Assembly (NCBI RefSeq): GCF_900172375.1
Contig: NZ_FWFS01000012.1
Coordinates: 62,001 to 126,000 of the forward strand
Direction: 5' to 3'
Origin: Aquimixticola soesokkakensis
GTDB lineage: Bacteria; Pseudomonadota; Alphaproteobacteria; Rhodobacterales; Rhodobacteraceae
DNA: 64,000 nt
Shown: positions 27,074 to 36,014 of the stretch, piece by piece
Layout: every line of letters begins with the position of its first letter
Position numbering within the stretch: the stretch's first letter is position 1
Notes under the pieces: model-generated
Databases searched by the model: none
Seen by the model: only the letters and a program-made list of their open reading frames with translations
What the model was told of the DNA's origin: nothing
Translations under genes and position numbers: made by a program

Positions 27074-29338
27074 TCAGGGCTGGGACAAGAGATACGCCAG
27101 ATCCATGCGAATGGGGCGATCTTGCAAAATCTGCGGCACACGACCTTCCTGCGCGTGAGCCACACCGCCCAAAAGGCCAGACAATAGACCGTCTTGCGGT
27201 GCAGTGGGTTTATGGATGGTCGCAATCGCGCGCCAGGGCTGCCACGAGGCGGTGTTCCACATTCGCGCACCACTCCATTCGCGCGCGGTAATGATGCGGA
27301 CCCCGCTGCCGTCCTGCGACACCGAGAGCGCACCAAGTCGGCTCAACGCGTCCGAATCCAGCCACAAACACGGCCCCGGTGCCGCCGCTTCGAGGGCCAG
27401 AATGACGACATCGACCTGCGCGCAGAGGGCTGCGGCGCGTTGCTGTGCGTTGCGACCACTGACCTGCGCGAAACGGATACCGTTCAGCGCAAAGCGGACC
27501 TCCCCTGTCTTGTGCACCAATGCCGGGCGGGCGTTCGCCGCGGTTTGGGGGGCGCCATCCCCGTCGTTTTCAAGCCAGTTTTGCGCGGCAAATCCCTGAC
27601 CTGTTGGTTTGGACAGCGCCCGCCCCTTTGTGCCGAGAACCCCGACCAACCGCCCATCGGGCGAAATCAGCACATCGGGCCGCTCGGCTCTTGCCCAAAG
27701 CACAAAGCCCGCCATCATGACAATCACGCCGAGCTGCCTGGCACGCCCGACCCACAACACCGTGAAAATCGCGCCCAGGGCGATCAGCGGCAAGACCTGC
27801 GCAGGCGGCTGGGCGACATGGGTGACAGCCCCGTCGATGCCCGACACAAACCCCGCAACGGCCAAAATCCAGCTCAGTGCCGGCGTCATGATCCCAAAGG
27901 CAATCCACGACAGGCCGAGCGGGGCAAGCAGCGCCGCAAGTACCGCGCAGGGCATGATCACCGTTCCCATCACCGGCACGGCCACGATATTGGCAAGCAG
28001 ACCGAAGTCCGCGATGCGGTTGAAATGCGCCGCCGCCACGGGGGCCGTCGCGAGACCGGCGATGGCGGAGGACAGGATCACTGTCAGCGGCACGGCGAGC
28101 AGCCGTGGCAGGTGCCGCATCACGCCAAAGTCGCGCAGCTGCGCAAAAATGAACACCAGGGCCGTGGTCGCGGCAAAGGACATCTGAAACCCCGGTTCGC
28201 CCAGAACTTCGGGGCGCCAGATCAGGATGATCAAGGCCGCGATGGCCACAGCGCGCAGGGATATTGCCCGCCGGTCCAGCAGGATGGCGCAAAACATCAC
28301 GGCGACCATCACGAACGCCCGCTCTGTTGCGACATTCCAGCCCGACAAGGCAAGATAGAAAAACCCGACCCCCAGCGCGCCCGCTGCTGCGGTTTTCTTC
28401 GTGTTGATGCGCAAGGCCAGAGGCGGGATCAGGTTCAACAACAGCCGCAGGCTTGTAAAAACCGCCCCCGTCAGCAACCCCATGTGCAATCCCGAAATGG
28501 CCAATAAATGCGACAGATTCGCACCGCGCAGCGCAACCTCCGTGGGTTCGAGAATGCCCGAGCGGTCTCCCGACAGGATCGCGGCGGCAAAGGCTCCTGC
28601 CTGACCATCGATCTGAGCCCGGATGTAGCGCGACAGGGCGATGCGCGCGCGGTGCAGCCAGAGGGTCGGGCTTGGGTCGATTTGGCTTTGCGCGCGCAGC
28701 ACGGGCGTGCGGGTATAGCCGACCGCGCCCAGACCGTCGAACCACGCCATACGCTGGAAATCAAAGCCACCCGGTTCAATCGGGCCTTCGGGTGGCGCGA
28801 TATTGGCGGTCAAAGTGACCCGCAAGCCCGGTTCGGGGGTCATCCAGTGCTGATCGCCATGCAGCGACACCCGCACGCGCGTCGGGGTTCGTGCGGGCGA
28901 CACATTCTCGAGCACGACCTGATCGAGCGTCAGCCGTGGCACATCGGAGGCCGAGCGGTCGATGCCCACAATGCGCCCCTCGACGGCGCCGTAGTAGCGA
29001 AAGCCCAGCACCGGCTCGGCGACCAGATGGGCACGCAGGCCGGTATTGAGAAAGGCACATGTCACACAGAGCAGCGCGATCCAGACCGGCGACTGACGGC
29101 TATCGCCCGCCCGCAAACAGCCCCGCAGCCGCCACACAGCCCCCAGCGCCACAAGCGTGACCCAAAGGTAGCTGCCCCACCCGGGCTCGCCGCCCAATTG
29201 GAACCACGCGCCAATGCCAAGCGCAAAGAACACTGGCAGCCATAAAAACAGCTGCCCGCGTTGCCGCTCGATCCCGTCGAGCATCGCCTGCCCCGTCAGA
29301 TGCGCACAGCGCCACACAGGATGCTCCCCCAATTTCAT
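27074..29338 (-). CDS. comEC: ComEC/Rec2 family DNA uptake channel
   Basis: A 754-residue polytopic membrane protein. It has an N-terminal DUF4131-like region, then the Competence domain (about 215-500; HLLAISGLHMGLLTGAVF) with about ten helices. The C-terminal region is short and lacks a recognisable HxHxDH metallo-lactamase motif. ComEC moves single-stranded DNA across the inner membrane; in Rhodobacter capsulatus it is needed for uptake of GTA-borne DNA. The start could instead be the ATG at 29284 (MLDGIERQRG), which has a better RBS. A perfect CtrA-type site lies about 110 bases upstream. Confidence 0.88.
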   Translation of the reverse strand: MKLGEHPVWRCAHLTGQAMLDGIERQRGQLFLWLPVFFALGIGAWFQLGGEPGWGSYLWVTLVALGAVWRLRGCLRAGDSRQSPVWIALLCVTCAFLNTGLRAHLVAEPVLGFRYYGAVEGRIVGIDRSASDVPRLTLDQVVLENVSPARTPTRVRVSLHGDQHWMTPEPGLRVTLTANIAPPEGPIEPGGFDFQRMAWFDGLGAVGYTRTPVLRAQSQIDPSPTLWLHRARIALSRYIRAQIDGQAGAFAAAILSGDRSGILEPTEVALRGANLSHLLAISGLHMGLLTGAVFTSLRLLLNLIPPLALRINTKKTAAAGALGVGFFYLALSGWNVATERAFVMVAVMFCAILLDRRAISLRAVAIAALIILIWRPEVLGEPGFQMSFAATTALVFIFAQLRDFGVMRHLPRLLAVPLTVILSSAIAGLATAPVAAAHFNRIADFGLLANIVAVPVMGTVIMPCAVLAALLAPLGLSWIAFGIMTPALSWILAVAGFVSGIDGAVTHVAQPPAQVLPLIALGAIFTVLWVGRARQLGVIVMMAGFVLWARAERPDVLISPDGRLVGVLGTKGRALSKPTGQGFAAQNWLENDGDGAPQTAANARPALVHKTGEVRFALNGIRFAQVSGRNAQQRAAALCAQVDVVILALEAAAPGPCLWLDSDALSRLGALSVSQDGSGVRIITAREWSGARMWNTASWQPWRAIATIHKPTAPQDGLLSGLLGGVAHAQEGRVPQILQDRPIRMDLAYLLSQP

Positions 29339-29447
29339 CGCGCCGCACCGTCACGCCGCACCGTCAAACGGTTGGCCTCTCTTGTGTCGTGCGGGGCCAT
29401 CGCTTAGACCCTTGCCTAAGGCTAGTTCCGAAGTGGTTTCGATATGG

Positions 29448-29463
29448 TTAACGCGGCTTTAAC
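29448..29463. promoter_or_regulatory. CtrA-type site TTAA-N7-TTAAC between comEC and gltX
   Basis: TTAACGCGGCTTTAAC is an exact match to the CtrA consensus TTAA-N7-TTAA(C). It lies in the 220-base divergent region, 110 bases upstream of comEC and 96 upstream of gltX. Confidence 0.65.
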
Positions 29464-29482
29464 AGCCGGGCGGCCAGCGCAA

Positions 29483-29533
29483 CCTGCGGATCAGATCTGT
29501 GCGAGACAGAGCTGATCCGAGCGGAACCGCAGG
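29483..29533 (+). promoter_or_regulatory. nested hairpins in the gltX leader
   Basis: CGGATCAG (29487-29494) pairs with CTGATCCG (29512-29519), extended by CTGT/ACAG inside. A competing outer pairing CCTGCGG/CCGCAGG (29483-29489 / 29526-29532) shares the CGG. Two mutually exclusive stems just ahead of the gltX start could act as an attenuator; function is inferred. Confidence 0.4.
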
Positions 29534-29558
29534 ACTTTAACGCAAGGCAAACCTGACC

Positions 29559-30995
29559 GTGAGCGATCATCAAACCCCTAAACATTCCGACGAAACCGCG
29601 CAGGTTGTGACCCGCATCGCCCCCTCGCCCACCGGTGAAATGCACATCGGCACGGCACGCACGGCCTTGTTTAGCTGGCTCTATGCACGCGGGCGCGGCG
29701 GCAAGTTCTTGCTGCGGGTCGAGGACACGGACCGGGCGCGCTCGACGCCAGAGGCCACTGAGGGCATCCTGAAAGGCATGGCCTGGCTTGGCCTTGACTA
29801 CGACGGCGCGCCCGTGTCGCAATTCGAGCGCGCCACGCGTCACGCCGAGGTCGCCCATGAGATGCTCGCCAGCGGTCACGCCTATAAATGCTTTTCCACG
29901 CAAGAGGAGATCGAAGCCTTCCGCGAAGCGGCCCATGCCCAGAAAAAAAGCACTCTTTTTCAAAGCCCCTGGCGCGATGCAGACCCGGCGTCCCATCCCG
30001 ATGCGCCCTTTGTCATTCGTGTCAAAGCGCCGCGCGACGGGGTGACGGTGATCGCAGACCGCGTGCAGGGCGATGTTACGATTCGCAACGACCAGCTTGA
30101 TGATATGATCGTGCTGCGCTCGGATGGAACACCGACCTATATGCTGGCCGTGGTCGTTGATGACCACGATATGGGCGTGACCCATGTGATCCGCGGCGAT
30201 GACCACCTCAACAATGCCGCGCGCCAGATGTTGGTCTATGCGGCGATGGGCTGGCCCTTGCCGGTCTATGCCCATATCCCGCTGATCTTCGGTCCGGACG
30301 GCAAGAAACTGTCCAAACGCCACGGGGCCACCGGCGTTGCCGAGTATCAGGCGATGGGCTATCCGGCGGCGGGGATGCGCAATTATCTCGCGCGTCTTGG
30401 CTGGAGCCACGGGGATGACGAATTTTTCACCGATGCACAGGCGATGTCGTGGTTTGATCTGGACGGAATCAACAAAGCCCCTGCCCGCTTTGACACCAAA
30501 AAGCTGACCAACCTGTGCGGACAGCATTTGGCGATCATGGAAGATGCTCAAATCTTGAGCGAAATTGACGGGTATCTTGCTGCGGCTGCACTTCCCGCCC
30601 TGACTGCGGCGCAAAAAGAGCGGCTGGAACAGGCGATGTATTGCCTGAAGTCTTCGGCAAAAACCTATCCGCAACTGCTTGAAAAGGCGGAGTTTGCACT
30701 AAATTCAAGACCGGTGGTTCCGGATGAGAAAGCCGCAAAGGCGCTTGATCCGGTATCCCGTGGTATACTGCAAGAATTGACGCCGCAGCTGCAAAGTGTT
30801 AGCTGGGAGCGCGAGGTACTGGAGGAGACATTGGCGCGTGTCGCTCAAGCGCATGACATCGGATTTGGCAAGCTGGCCGGACCGTTACGTGCCGCTTTTG
30901 CAGGCCGGACCGCGACCCCGAGTGTATTTGACATCATGCTTGTGCTTGGCCGCGAAGAATCCCTTGCGCGGATCGCCGAGGCGGCACAGGAATAG
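29559..30995 (+). CDS. gltX: glutamate--tRNA ligase
   Basis: A 478-residue class I aminoacyl-tRNA synthetase. The signature HIGT (29-32, a common variant of HIGH in this enzyme) lies within [18 protein letters not shown], and KLSKR is at 250-254. The C-terminal half is the helical anticodon-binding domain. It starts with GTG, and its RBS is weak. Divergent from comEC; the gltA leader follows. Confidence 0.95.
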   Translation: MSDHQTPKHSDETAQVVTRIAPSPTGEMHIGTARTALFSWLYARGRGGKFLLRVEDTDRARSTPEATEGILKGMAWLGLDYDGAPVSQFERATRHAEVAHEMLASGHAYKCFSTQEEIEAFREAAHAQKKSTLFQSPWRDADPASHPDAPFVIRVKAPRDGVTVIADRVQGDVTIRNDQLDDMIVLRSDGTPTYMLAVVVDDHDMGVTHVIRGDDHLNNAARQMLVYAAMGWPLPVYAHIPLIFGPDGKKLSKRHGATGVAEYQAMGYPAAGMRNYLARLGWSHGDDEFFTDAQAMSWFDLDGINKAPARFDTKKLTNLCGQHLAIMEDAQILSEIDGYLAAAALPALTAAQKERLEQAMYCLKSSAKTYPQLLEKAEFALNSRPVVPDEKAAKALDPVSRGILQELTPQLQSVSWEREVLEETLARVAQAHDIGFGKLAGPLRAAFAGRTATPSVFDIMLVLGREESLARIAEAAQE

Positions 30996-31433
30996 ATTAG
31001 AGCATTTGCGCCGCAACGCGGCATAGGCAAGTTTGACCGCCCGATCCGGCCCCTGCGCGGCCCCGTGATCGGCGCAACGTCCGACGGCCCCGTTTCGGCC
31101 CCGTCTCGCCCCGCCAGGGGCGGCATGGGACTGCCAGGGGCGGCCTGTGCACCGCACAGGTAGCGACGAAAGATCCGCGCGCGCCCGAGCGTGGCGCGAC
31201 GGGACACAGACGCGCAATTGGGCGCGACCCGTGGATGCAGCTGCGTGCTGCAGGTCCACGCGGGACAACGACGTCCCGCCCGACACATCCGGCCCGCATC
31301 ACCACGCGGGCCTGCTTGCGAGATGCCGGTTCTGGCGCACCGCGAGCGACATTGCGTAGGCCAGCTTCCTTGGCGGGCCTACACCGCCACCGACCGGCGC
31401 TTTGCGCGCCAGCCGCCTAATAAAGGAACGATC
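30996..31433 (+). other. hairpin-rich region between gltX and gltA
   Basis: Four hundred and thirty-eight very GC-rich bases without a credible gene. At least four good hairpins stand in series: 31231-31259 (GTGGA..GCAGC / GCTGC..TCCAC), 31260-31279 (GCGGGAC/GTCCCGC), 31291-31312 (GGCCCGC/GCGGGCC) and 31356-31382 (GTAGGCC/GGCCTAC). GCCAGGGGCGGC is repeated near 31113 and 31133. The region reads as a long structured gltA leader or as a separate RNA. Confidence 0.5.
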
Positions 31434-32729
31434 ATGGCAGATAGCACCAAAACAGCGACCCTGAGCTTTGATGACAAATCATTCGAGCTGCCAATGTATT
31501 CGCCGACTGCCGGCCCCGACGTCATCGACATCCGCAAGCTCTACGCACAGGCCGATGTGTTCACCTATGACCCCGGCTTTACCTCCACCGCCTCTTGCGA
31601 AAGCGCTATCACCTATATCGACGGCGATGCGGGCGTGTTGCTGCACCGTGGCTACCCTATCGGGCAGCTTGCCGGTAAATCCCACTATCTCGAAGTCTGC
31701 TACCTGTTGCTTTACGGCGCCCTGCCGACCGCGACCGAGCTGGAAGATTTCGAAAAGCGCGTGACCATGCACACGATGGTGCACGAGCAGATGCACAAGT
31801 TCTACTCGGGGTTCCGCCGCGATGCGCACCCGATGGCCATCATGGTTGGTGTCGTCGGCGCCATGTCCGCCTTCTACCACGATTCCACCGATATTTCCGA
31901 TCCCTGGCAGCGCGAAGTCGCTTCGATCCGCCTGATCGCCAAAATGCCGACCATTGCCGCGATGGCGTTCAAATACACCATCGGCCAGCCGTTCGTGTAT
32001 CCGCGCAACGATCTGGACTATGCCTCGAACTTCCTGCGCATGTGCTTTGCCGTGCCCGCCGAAGAATACGAAGTGAACCCGATTCTGGCGCGCGCCATGG
32101 ACCGTATTTTCACCCTGCACGCCGATCACGAGCAAAACGCCTCGACCTCGACGGTGCGTCTGGCCTCGTCCTCGGGGGCCAACCCCTTTGCGTCGATCGC
32201 CGCTGGCATCGCCTGCCTGTGGGGTCCGGCACATGGCGGCGCCAACCAGGCCTGCCTTGAAATGCTGCGCGAAATCGGAACGGTGGATCGCATCCCCGAA
32301 TATATCGCCAAGGCCAAGGACAAAAACGACCCCTTCCGCCTCATGGGCTTTGGTCACCGCGTCTACAAGAACTTCGACCCGCGCGCGACGGTGATGAAGG
32401 AATCCGCCGACGAGGTGCTCGACCTGCTTGGCGTCGAGGACAACCCCGTCCTTCAGGTGGCGAAAGAGCTTGAGAAACAAGCGCTGGCCGATCCGTATTT
32501 CTCCGAGAAAAAGCTGTTCCCGAACGTCGATTTCTACTCGGGCATCATTCTGGAGGCCATGGGCTTCCCCACGTCGATGTTCACACCGATCTTTGCGCTG
32601 TCGCGCACCGTCGGCTGGATTTCGCAGTGGAAAGAGATGATCGAGGACCCCTCGATGAAAATCGGTCGTCCGCGCCAGCTCTACACCGGTGCCACCGAGC
32701 GCGACTATGTGGATGTGGAAAAGCGCTAA
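31434..32729 (+). CDS. gltA: citrate synthase
   Basis: A 431-residue type II (hexameric, NADH-sensitive class) citrate synthase condensing oxaloacetate and acetyl-CoA. The catalytic residues are His267 (GPAHGGANQ), His308 (GFGHRVYKN) and Asp366 (VDFYSG). The ATG ([10 protein letters not shown]) has AAAGGA upstream. The frame is open for 81 codons further upstream, but that part is the hairpin-rich leader with Arg/Pro-rich composition. A strong terminator follows. Confidence 0.97.
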   Translation: MADSTKTATLSFDDKSFELPMYSPTAGPDVIDIRKLYAQADVFTYDPGFTSTASCESAITYIDGDAGVLLHRGYPIGQLAGKSHYLEVCYLLLYGALPTATELEDFEKRVTMHTMVHEQMHKFYSGFRRDAHPMAIMVGVVGAMSAFYHDSTDISDPWQREVASIRLIAKMPTIAAMAFKYTIGQPFVYPRNDLDYASNFLRMCFAVPAEEYEVNPILARAMDRIFTLHADHEQNASTSTVRLASSSGANPFASIAAGIACLWGPAHGGANQACLEMLREIGTVDRIPEYIAKAKDKNDPFRLMGFGHRVYKNFDPRATVMKESADEVLDLLGVEDNPVLQVAKELEKQALADPYFSEKKLFPNVDFYSGIILEAMGFPTSMFTPIFALSRTVGWISQWKEMIEDPSMKIGRPRQLYTGATERDYVDVEKR

Positions 32730-32761
32730 TTGCGCCCACGCCCCATCGGTTTGACATGCCT

Positions 32762-32787
32762 AAAGCCGCCCCTCGGGGCGGCTTTTT
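32762..32787 (+). terminator. intrinsic terminator after gltA
   Basis: AAAGCCGCCCC and GGGGCGGCTTT form a nearly uninterrupted stem with a two-base TC loop, followed by T residues. Confidence 0.92.
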
Positions 32788-32812
32788 CATGCGGTGGGTT
32801 TTGAGGGCTGTT

Positions 32813-32860
32813 GGCCAGTGGGGGATCTGGCCAGTGCGGGATCTGGCCAGTGCGGGATCG
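32813..32860 (+). repeat. 16-bp tandem repeat, three units
   Basis: Three head-to-tail copies of GGCCAGTGCGGGATCT (32813, 32829, 32845); the first and last differ from the middle one at a single base each. They lie between the gltA terminator and the convergent membrane protein gene. Confidence 0.85.
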
Positions 32861-32867
32861 ACCCCGT

Positions 32868-33512
32868 TCAGGCGGACAAACCGCCGCGGTTTTCGCAAGC
32901 ACGCAATTCGTCATCCTGACGCAACAGCTGTGCCAGGAAAACGATCACAAACAGCGCCGAGGTGACGACCGAGGTCTCGGTGAACAGCGGCAGGGAATAG
33001 GGGGAGTCGGGGTCAAAGGAGTGGTACACGAAGAGCGCGAAAAACGTCGCCAGCCCCAACAGTGCAAAAGGAGTGCTCAAAGCGGAGAAGCCGCGCGCCG
33101 TCAGCAGGTTGGAGACCGCCGCCAGAAGCATCCCGAGGATCGTGCCCCATGCCATGCGGTCGTTGCCGGTTTCAAACAGACCGAACACCGTGTCGATGCT
33201 GTCATTTTGCATGACCGAGCGCAGCCATGCGTTCACCATCACCAGCAGGATGACCATGATCGACAGATCGACCGGCAGGCGGCTGCGCCCGCGCGCCGAC
33301 ACCAGGCCGCTAAAGCACAAAATCGCAAAACACAGCGCGGTTGAGGGGACCATGGCGTGGTGCGGCAGCGGGCCGCGCACCAGTGCCTCGACCCCGACGG
33401 CCCAGCCAAAGATCAGCGCAAGCAGGCTATAGGCGCAGGCCCCCGCCAGTAGAAAACGCGCAAATGCGGTGGTTCGGCGCAGACGTGCGAGATCTTGTAG
33501 ATAACGGTCCAT
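32868..33512 (-). CDS. hypothetical polytopic membrane protein
   Basis: A 214-residue protein with about six hydrophobic helices, starting MDRYLQDLARLRRTTAFARF and ending in a charged tail (QLLRQDDELRACENRGG). No domain was recognised. The arrangement resembles the membrane input module of a sensor, but no signalling domain is attached. The ATG is preceded by AAAGGG. The tandem 16-bp repeat lies just past its stop. Confidence 0.6.
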   Translation of the reverse strand: MDRYLQDLARLRRTTAFARFLLAGACAYSLLALIFGWAVGVEALVRGPLPHHAMVPSTALCFAILCFSGLVSARGRSRLPVDLSIMVILLVMVNAWLRSVMQNDSIDTVFGLFETGNDRMAWGTILGMLLAAVSNLLTARGFSALSTPFALLGLATFFALFVYHSFDPDSPYSLPLFTETSVVTSALFVIVFLAQLLRQDDELRACENRGGLSA

Positions 33513-33761
33513 AGCACCCTTTCCCGGTCTTTGGGTCTGTGTTGCCCCGCTCATGAGGCGCCAGGCGACAGATATTTTGCTGTGCAACGGCACATCGCTT
33601 ATCGCACCGTTGTAGTTGCGAAAATGATCGACGCAACCCCGCAACGCAGCTTTTTGCGTTGCGGCTTTCGCAAAAGCCTTGGCGTTTGGCGCAAGAAGGG
33701 TGTCAAAAGAGGGCCTCAAGATCGCGCGCAGGCGATGCCAACGCGGCCCCGGCGCGCGCGC

Positions 33762-34526
33762 TCATAGCCGCCCCAGCGGCCTTGCGCCAAGAATCCGGCG
33801 CTGCGGCGGGATCACTTTGCGCTTGTCGGCATGGCCTTTGAGCAACCACGCAAGCGCGAAACACCACAGGCCGAAGGTTTCGGACCAAAACACCAATCGC
33901 GCCGAAACCACCACGTCATAAGACGCCGAGGTTCCAGAGATTTTCACCAGCGAAAACCCGACAGTCGCGACGGTAAAAAACCACACCCCAAGCCCGGCAA
34001 GGCGATAGATCCTGCGCCGCCGCATGTCTGCGGTGCGCGCGAACTTGACGAAGGACATGTAGCCAAGACAGGTGAGAAAGACGACCGCGCAGGCGTAATG
34101 CGCCAAGGCGACCCGCGCGGTGCCAAACAAAAGCTGGCTCAGCGCCGCGAGCGGTGCGTCCGGTCCCGCCCCGCCGTTTGGAAAAAAGGCCACTCCCAAG
34201 CCGGCAAATCCGGCCAAGCTTGTCACCAGATCATCGCCAAAGCGTTCGCCCCGCCCTTTGGCATGCCCCGGGTAGGCGATCAAAAACATCGAAATCGCGC
34301 ACAGGCAGCCGACAAACACGTCGCGCTCAAGCCGGTGATAATAGTCCGAAATCGACGGGGCGATGCCGTGCTGGTCCAGAATACTGCCCGCAATCAGCGC
34401 GAAGGGCAGCAAAAATCCCATGAGACCCAGCAATTGACGCAGGCGATAATAGGACAGGACCATCTGCGCGCGCAGATCACCTGCCTCGTCTTGCGCCGCC
34501 CCCCCGATTGCATCGCCGTGTCGCAT
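33762..34526 (-). CDS. hypothetical membrane protein
   Basis: A 254-residue protein with six to seven helices. It contains ISDYYHRLERDVFVGCLC, IAYPGHAKGRGERFGDDLV and AGLGVAFFPN, which look conserved, but I cannot name the family. The ATG at 34526 is chosen (GGAGG about ten bases upstream); a TTG two codons earlier is possible. The C-terminus is basic and cytoplasmic in all likelihood. Confidence 0.6.
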   Translation of the reverse strand: MRHGDAIGGAAQDEAGDLRAQMVLSYYRLRQLLGLMGFLLPFALIAGSILDQHGIAPSISDYYHRLERDVFVGCLCAISMFLIAYPGHAKGRGERFGDDLVTSLAGFAGLGVAFFPNGGAGPDAPLAALSQLLFGTARVALAHYACAVVFLTCLGYMSFVKFARTADMRRRRIYRLAGLGVWFFTVATVGFSLVKISGTSASYDVVVSARLVFWSETFGLWCFALAWLLKGHADKRKVIPPQRRILGARPLGRL

Positions 34527-34654
34527 CCCCAAAGCCTCCCCAGAGCCCGCGTATAAACCACAGGCTTGAGGCTATGCGTGGCAGCGGGTCTGACAAGTCA
34601 GGCATTCCCCCGTTTTCTGCCCCTCAAGGGCGCAAAACGCCGCTTTGGCTCGCG

Positions 34655-35431
34655 TCAGCGACCTTCGAAACGGGGGGGGCGTTTTTCAAGAAAGGACAAA
34701 ACCCCCTCGCGAAAATCACGGGTCTGACCGCAGCGCCCTTGCAGACGTGCTTCCAGCGCCAGTTGGGCGTGCAGGCTGTTTTCGGGCGAGGCACGCAGAG
34801 CTTCCCGGATGTGCTGGTAGGCAACCGTGGGCCCCGCGGCCAGTTGCGCCGCGCGCGCGCGCCAGCGGGCCTCAAAGGCGTCCGCTTCCACCGCCTCGTA
34901 AATCATGCCCCACTGCGCGGCCTCACGGGCGGAAATCGTATCCGCAAACAACATCGCCCCCATTGCCCGCGCCTGACCGATCTGGCGTGGCAGCCAATAG
35001 GTGCCACCGGCATCCGGCATCAAACCGATGCGCGTGAAAGCCTGCAAAAACACCGCCTGTTCACTTGCGATCACCACGTCAAACGCCAGCGCAAGGTTGG
35101 CCCCCGCCCCGGCCGCTGCGCCATTCACGGCAGCGATGGTGGGAATGCGGCTGTCGGCAATGGCGCGCAGCATCGGTTCGTATTCATCGCGCAACGTGCG
35201 CTCGATATCCAGATTGGCGGCGCTGCCGCTATCGCCCAGATCCTGCCCCGAACAAAAGGCCTCGCCCGTGCCGGTCACGACCAACACCCGTGCCTTGTCC
35301 TGCACATCCTTGAGCGCGAAAAGCAATTCCGCCCGCATCTGCGCGTTCAGCGCGTTGCGGCTTTGTGGCCGGTCCAGCGCGATGATCGCGACATTGTCTG
35401 CAATATCGACGCGGATGGTCTGGTAATCCAT
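34655..35431 (-). CDS. enoyl-CoA hydratase/isomerase family protein (PaaG-like)
   Basis: A 258-residue crotonase-fold enzyme. It has SRNALNAQMRAELLFAL, GTGEAFCSGQDLGD for the oxyanion hole, and AAVNGAAAGAGANLALA, IGLMPDAGGTYWLPR for the active site. The pattern resembles PaaG/PaaB-type isomerases of phenylacetate catabolism, but no paa genes are nearby. The exact substrate is unknown. It begins 118 bases after ccmH on the same strand. Confidence 0.82.
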   Translation of the reverse strand: MDYQTIRVDIADNVAIIALDRPQSRNALNAQMRAELLFALKDVQDKARVLVVTGTGEAFCSGQDLGDSGSAANLDIERTLRDEYEPMLRAIADSRIPTIAAVNGAAAGAGANLALAFDVVIASEQAVFLQAFTRIGLMPDAGGTYWLPRQIGQARAMGAMLFADTISAREAAQWGMIYEAVEADAFEARWRARAAQLAAGPTVAYQHIREALRASPENSLHAQLALEARLQGRCGQTRDFREGVLSFLEKRPPRFEGR

Positions 35432-35549
35432 GGTTCTCTCCCTCGAACGGCGCCGCGCGCCTGTCGCCCCAAGATAGGCCTTTGGCGCGCTTTGGAAAAG
35501 GGAAACGCCCCGTAACACGCCCCCTCGACCCTGCGTGGGGGCTTGCGCC

Positions 35550-36014
35550 CTATTCGCGCAGCAACGCGTCAACCTCGGCCTTCTCTGCCGCGCTCAACTC
35601 GCTCTCGACCTCGGCACGTTCGCGTTTGCGCAAATAGCCCACGGCGATCGCAAGCCCTGCAATCAACATCAGCGGCCCCGCGATCCACAAGATCTTGTTT
35701 GCCCCCGCCATCGTGGGGGTCAACAAAACATACTCCCCGTAGCGCGCGACGATGAAATCAACCACCTGCGTGTCACTGTCGCCCGCTTGCAACCGTTCGC
35801 GCACCAACAAGCGCAGGTCGCGCGCAAGGTCTGCGTTGCTTTCGTCGATATTTTCATTGCGGCACACCAGACAGCGCAGACCGGTTGAAATATCGCGCGC
35901 GCGCCGCTCCATCACCGGATCGCTGAGGACTTCGTCCGGTTGCACCGCAACCGCCGCAAGCGGTGTGATCACAGGCAAGAGACACAGCGCCAAAATTACC
36001 AACAAACGGGTCAT
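35550..36014 (-). CDS. ccmH: cytochrome c-type biogenesis protein CcmH
   Basis: A 154-residue periplasmic protein anchored by a signal sequence and a C-terminal helix. The redox motif LRCLVCRN (Cys48, Cys51) keeps the apocytochrome cysteines reduced for haem ligation with CcmF. This is the short CcmH; no fused CcmI/TPR domain is present and no ccmI is seen in the window. The ATG overlaps the ccmF stop by four bases. Confidence 0.93.
   Translation of the reverse strand: MTRLLVILALCLLPVITPLAAVAVQPDEVLSDPVMERRARDISTGLRCLVCRNENIDESNADLARDLRLLVRERLQAGDSDTQVVDFIVARYGEYVLLTPTMAGANKILWIAGPLMLIAGLAIAVGYLRKRERAEVESELSAAEKAEVDALLRE

Noticed and set aside
31191-31433. 81-codon in-frame N-terminal extension of gltA
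   Set aside because: Arg/Pro/Cys-rich composition, overlaps the hairpin-rich leader, and citrate synthase aligns from the ATG at 31434, which has a good RBS.
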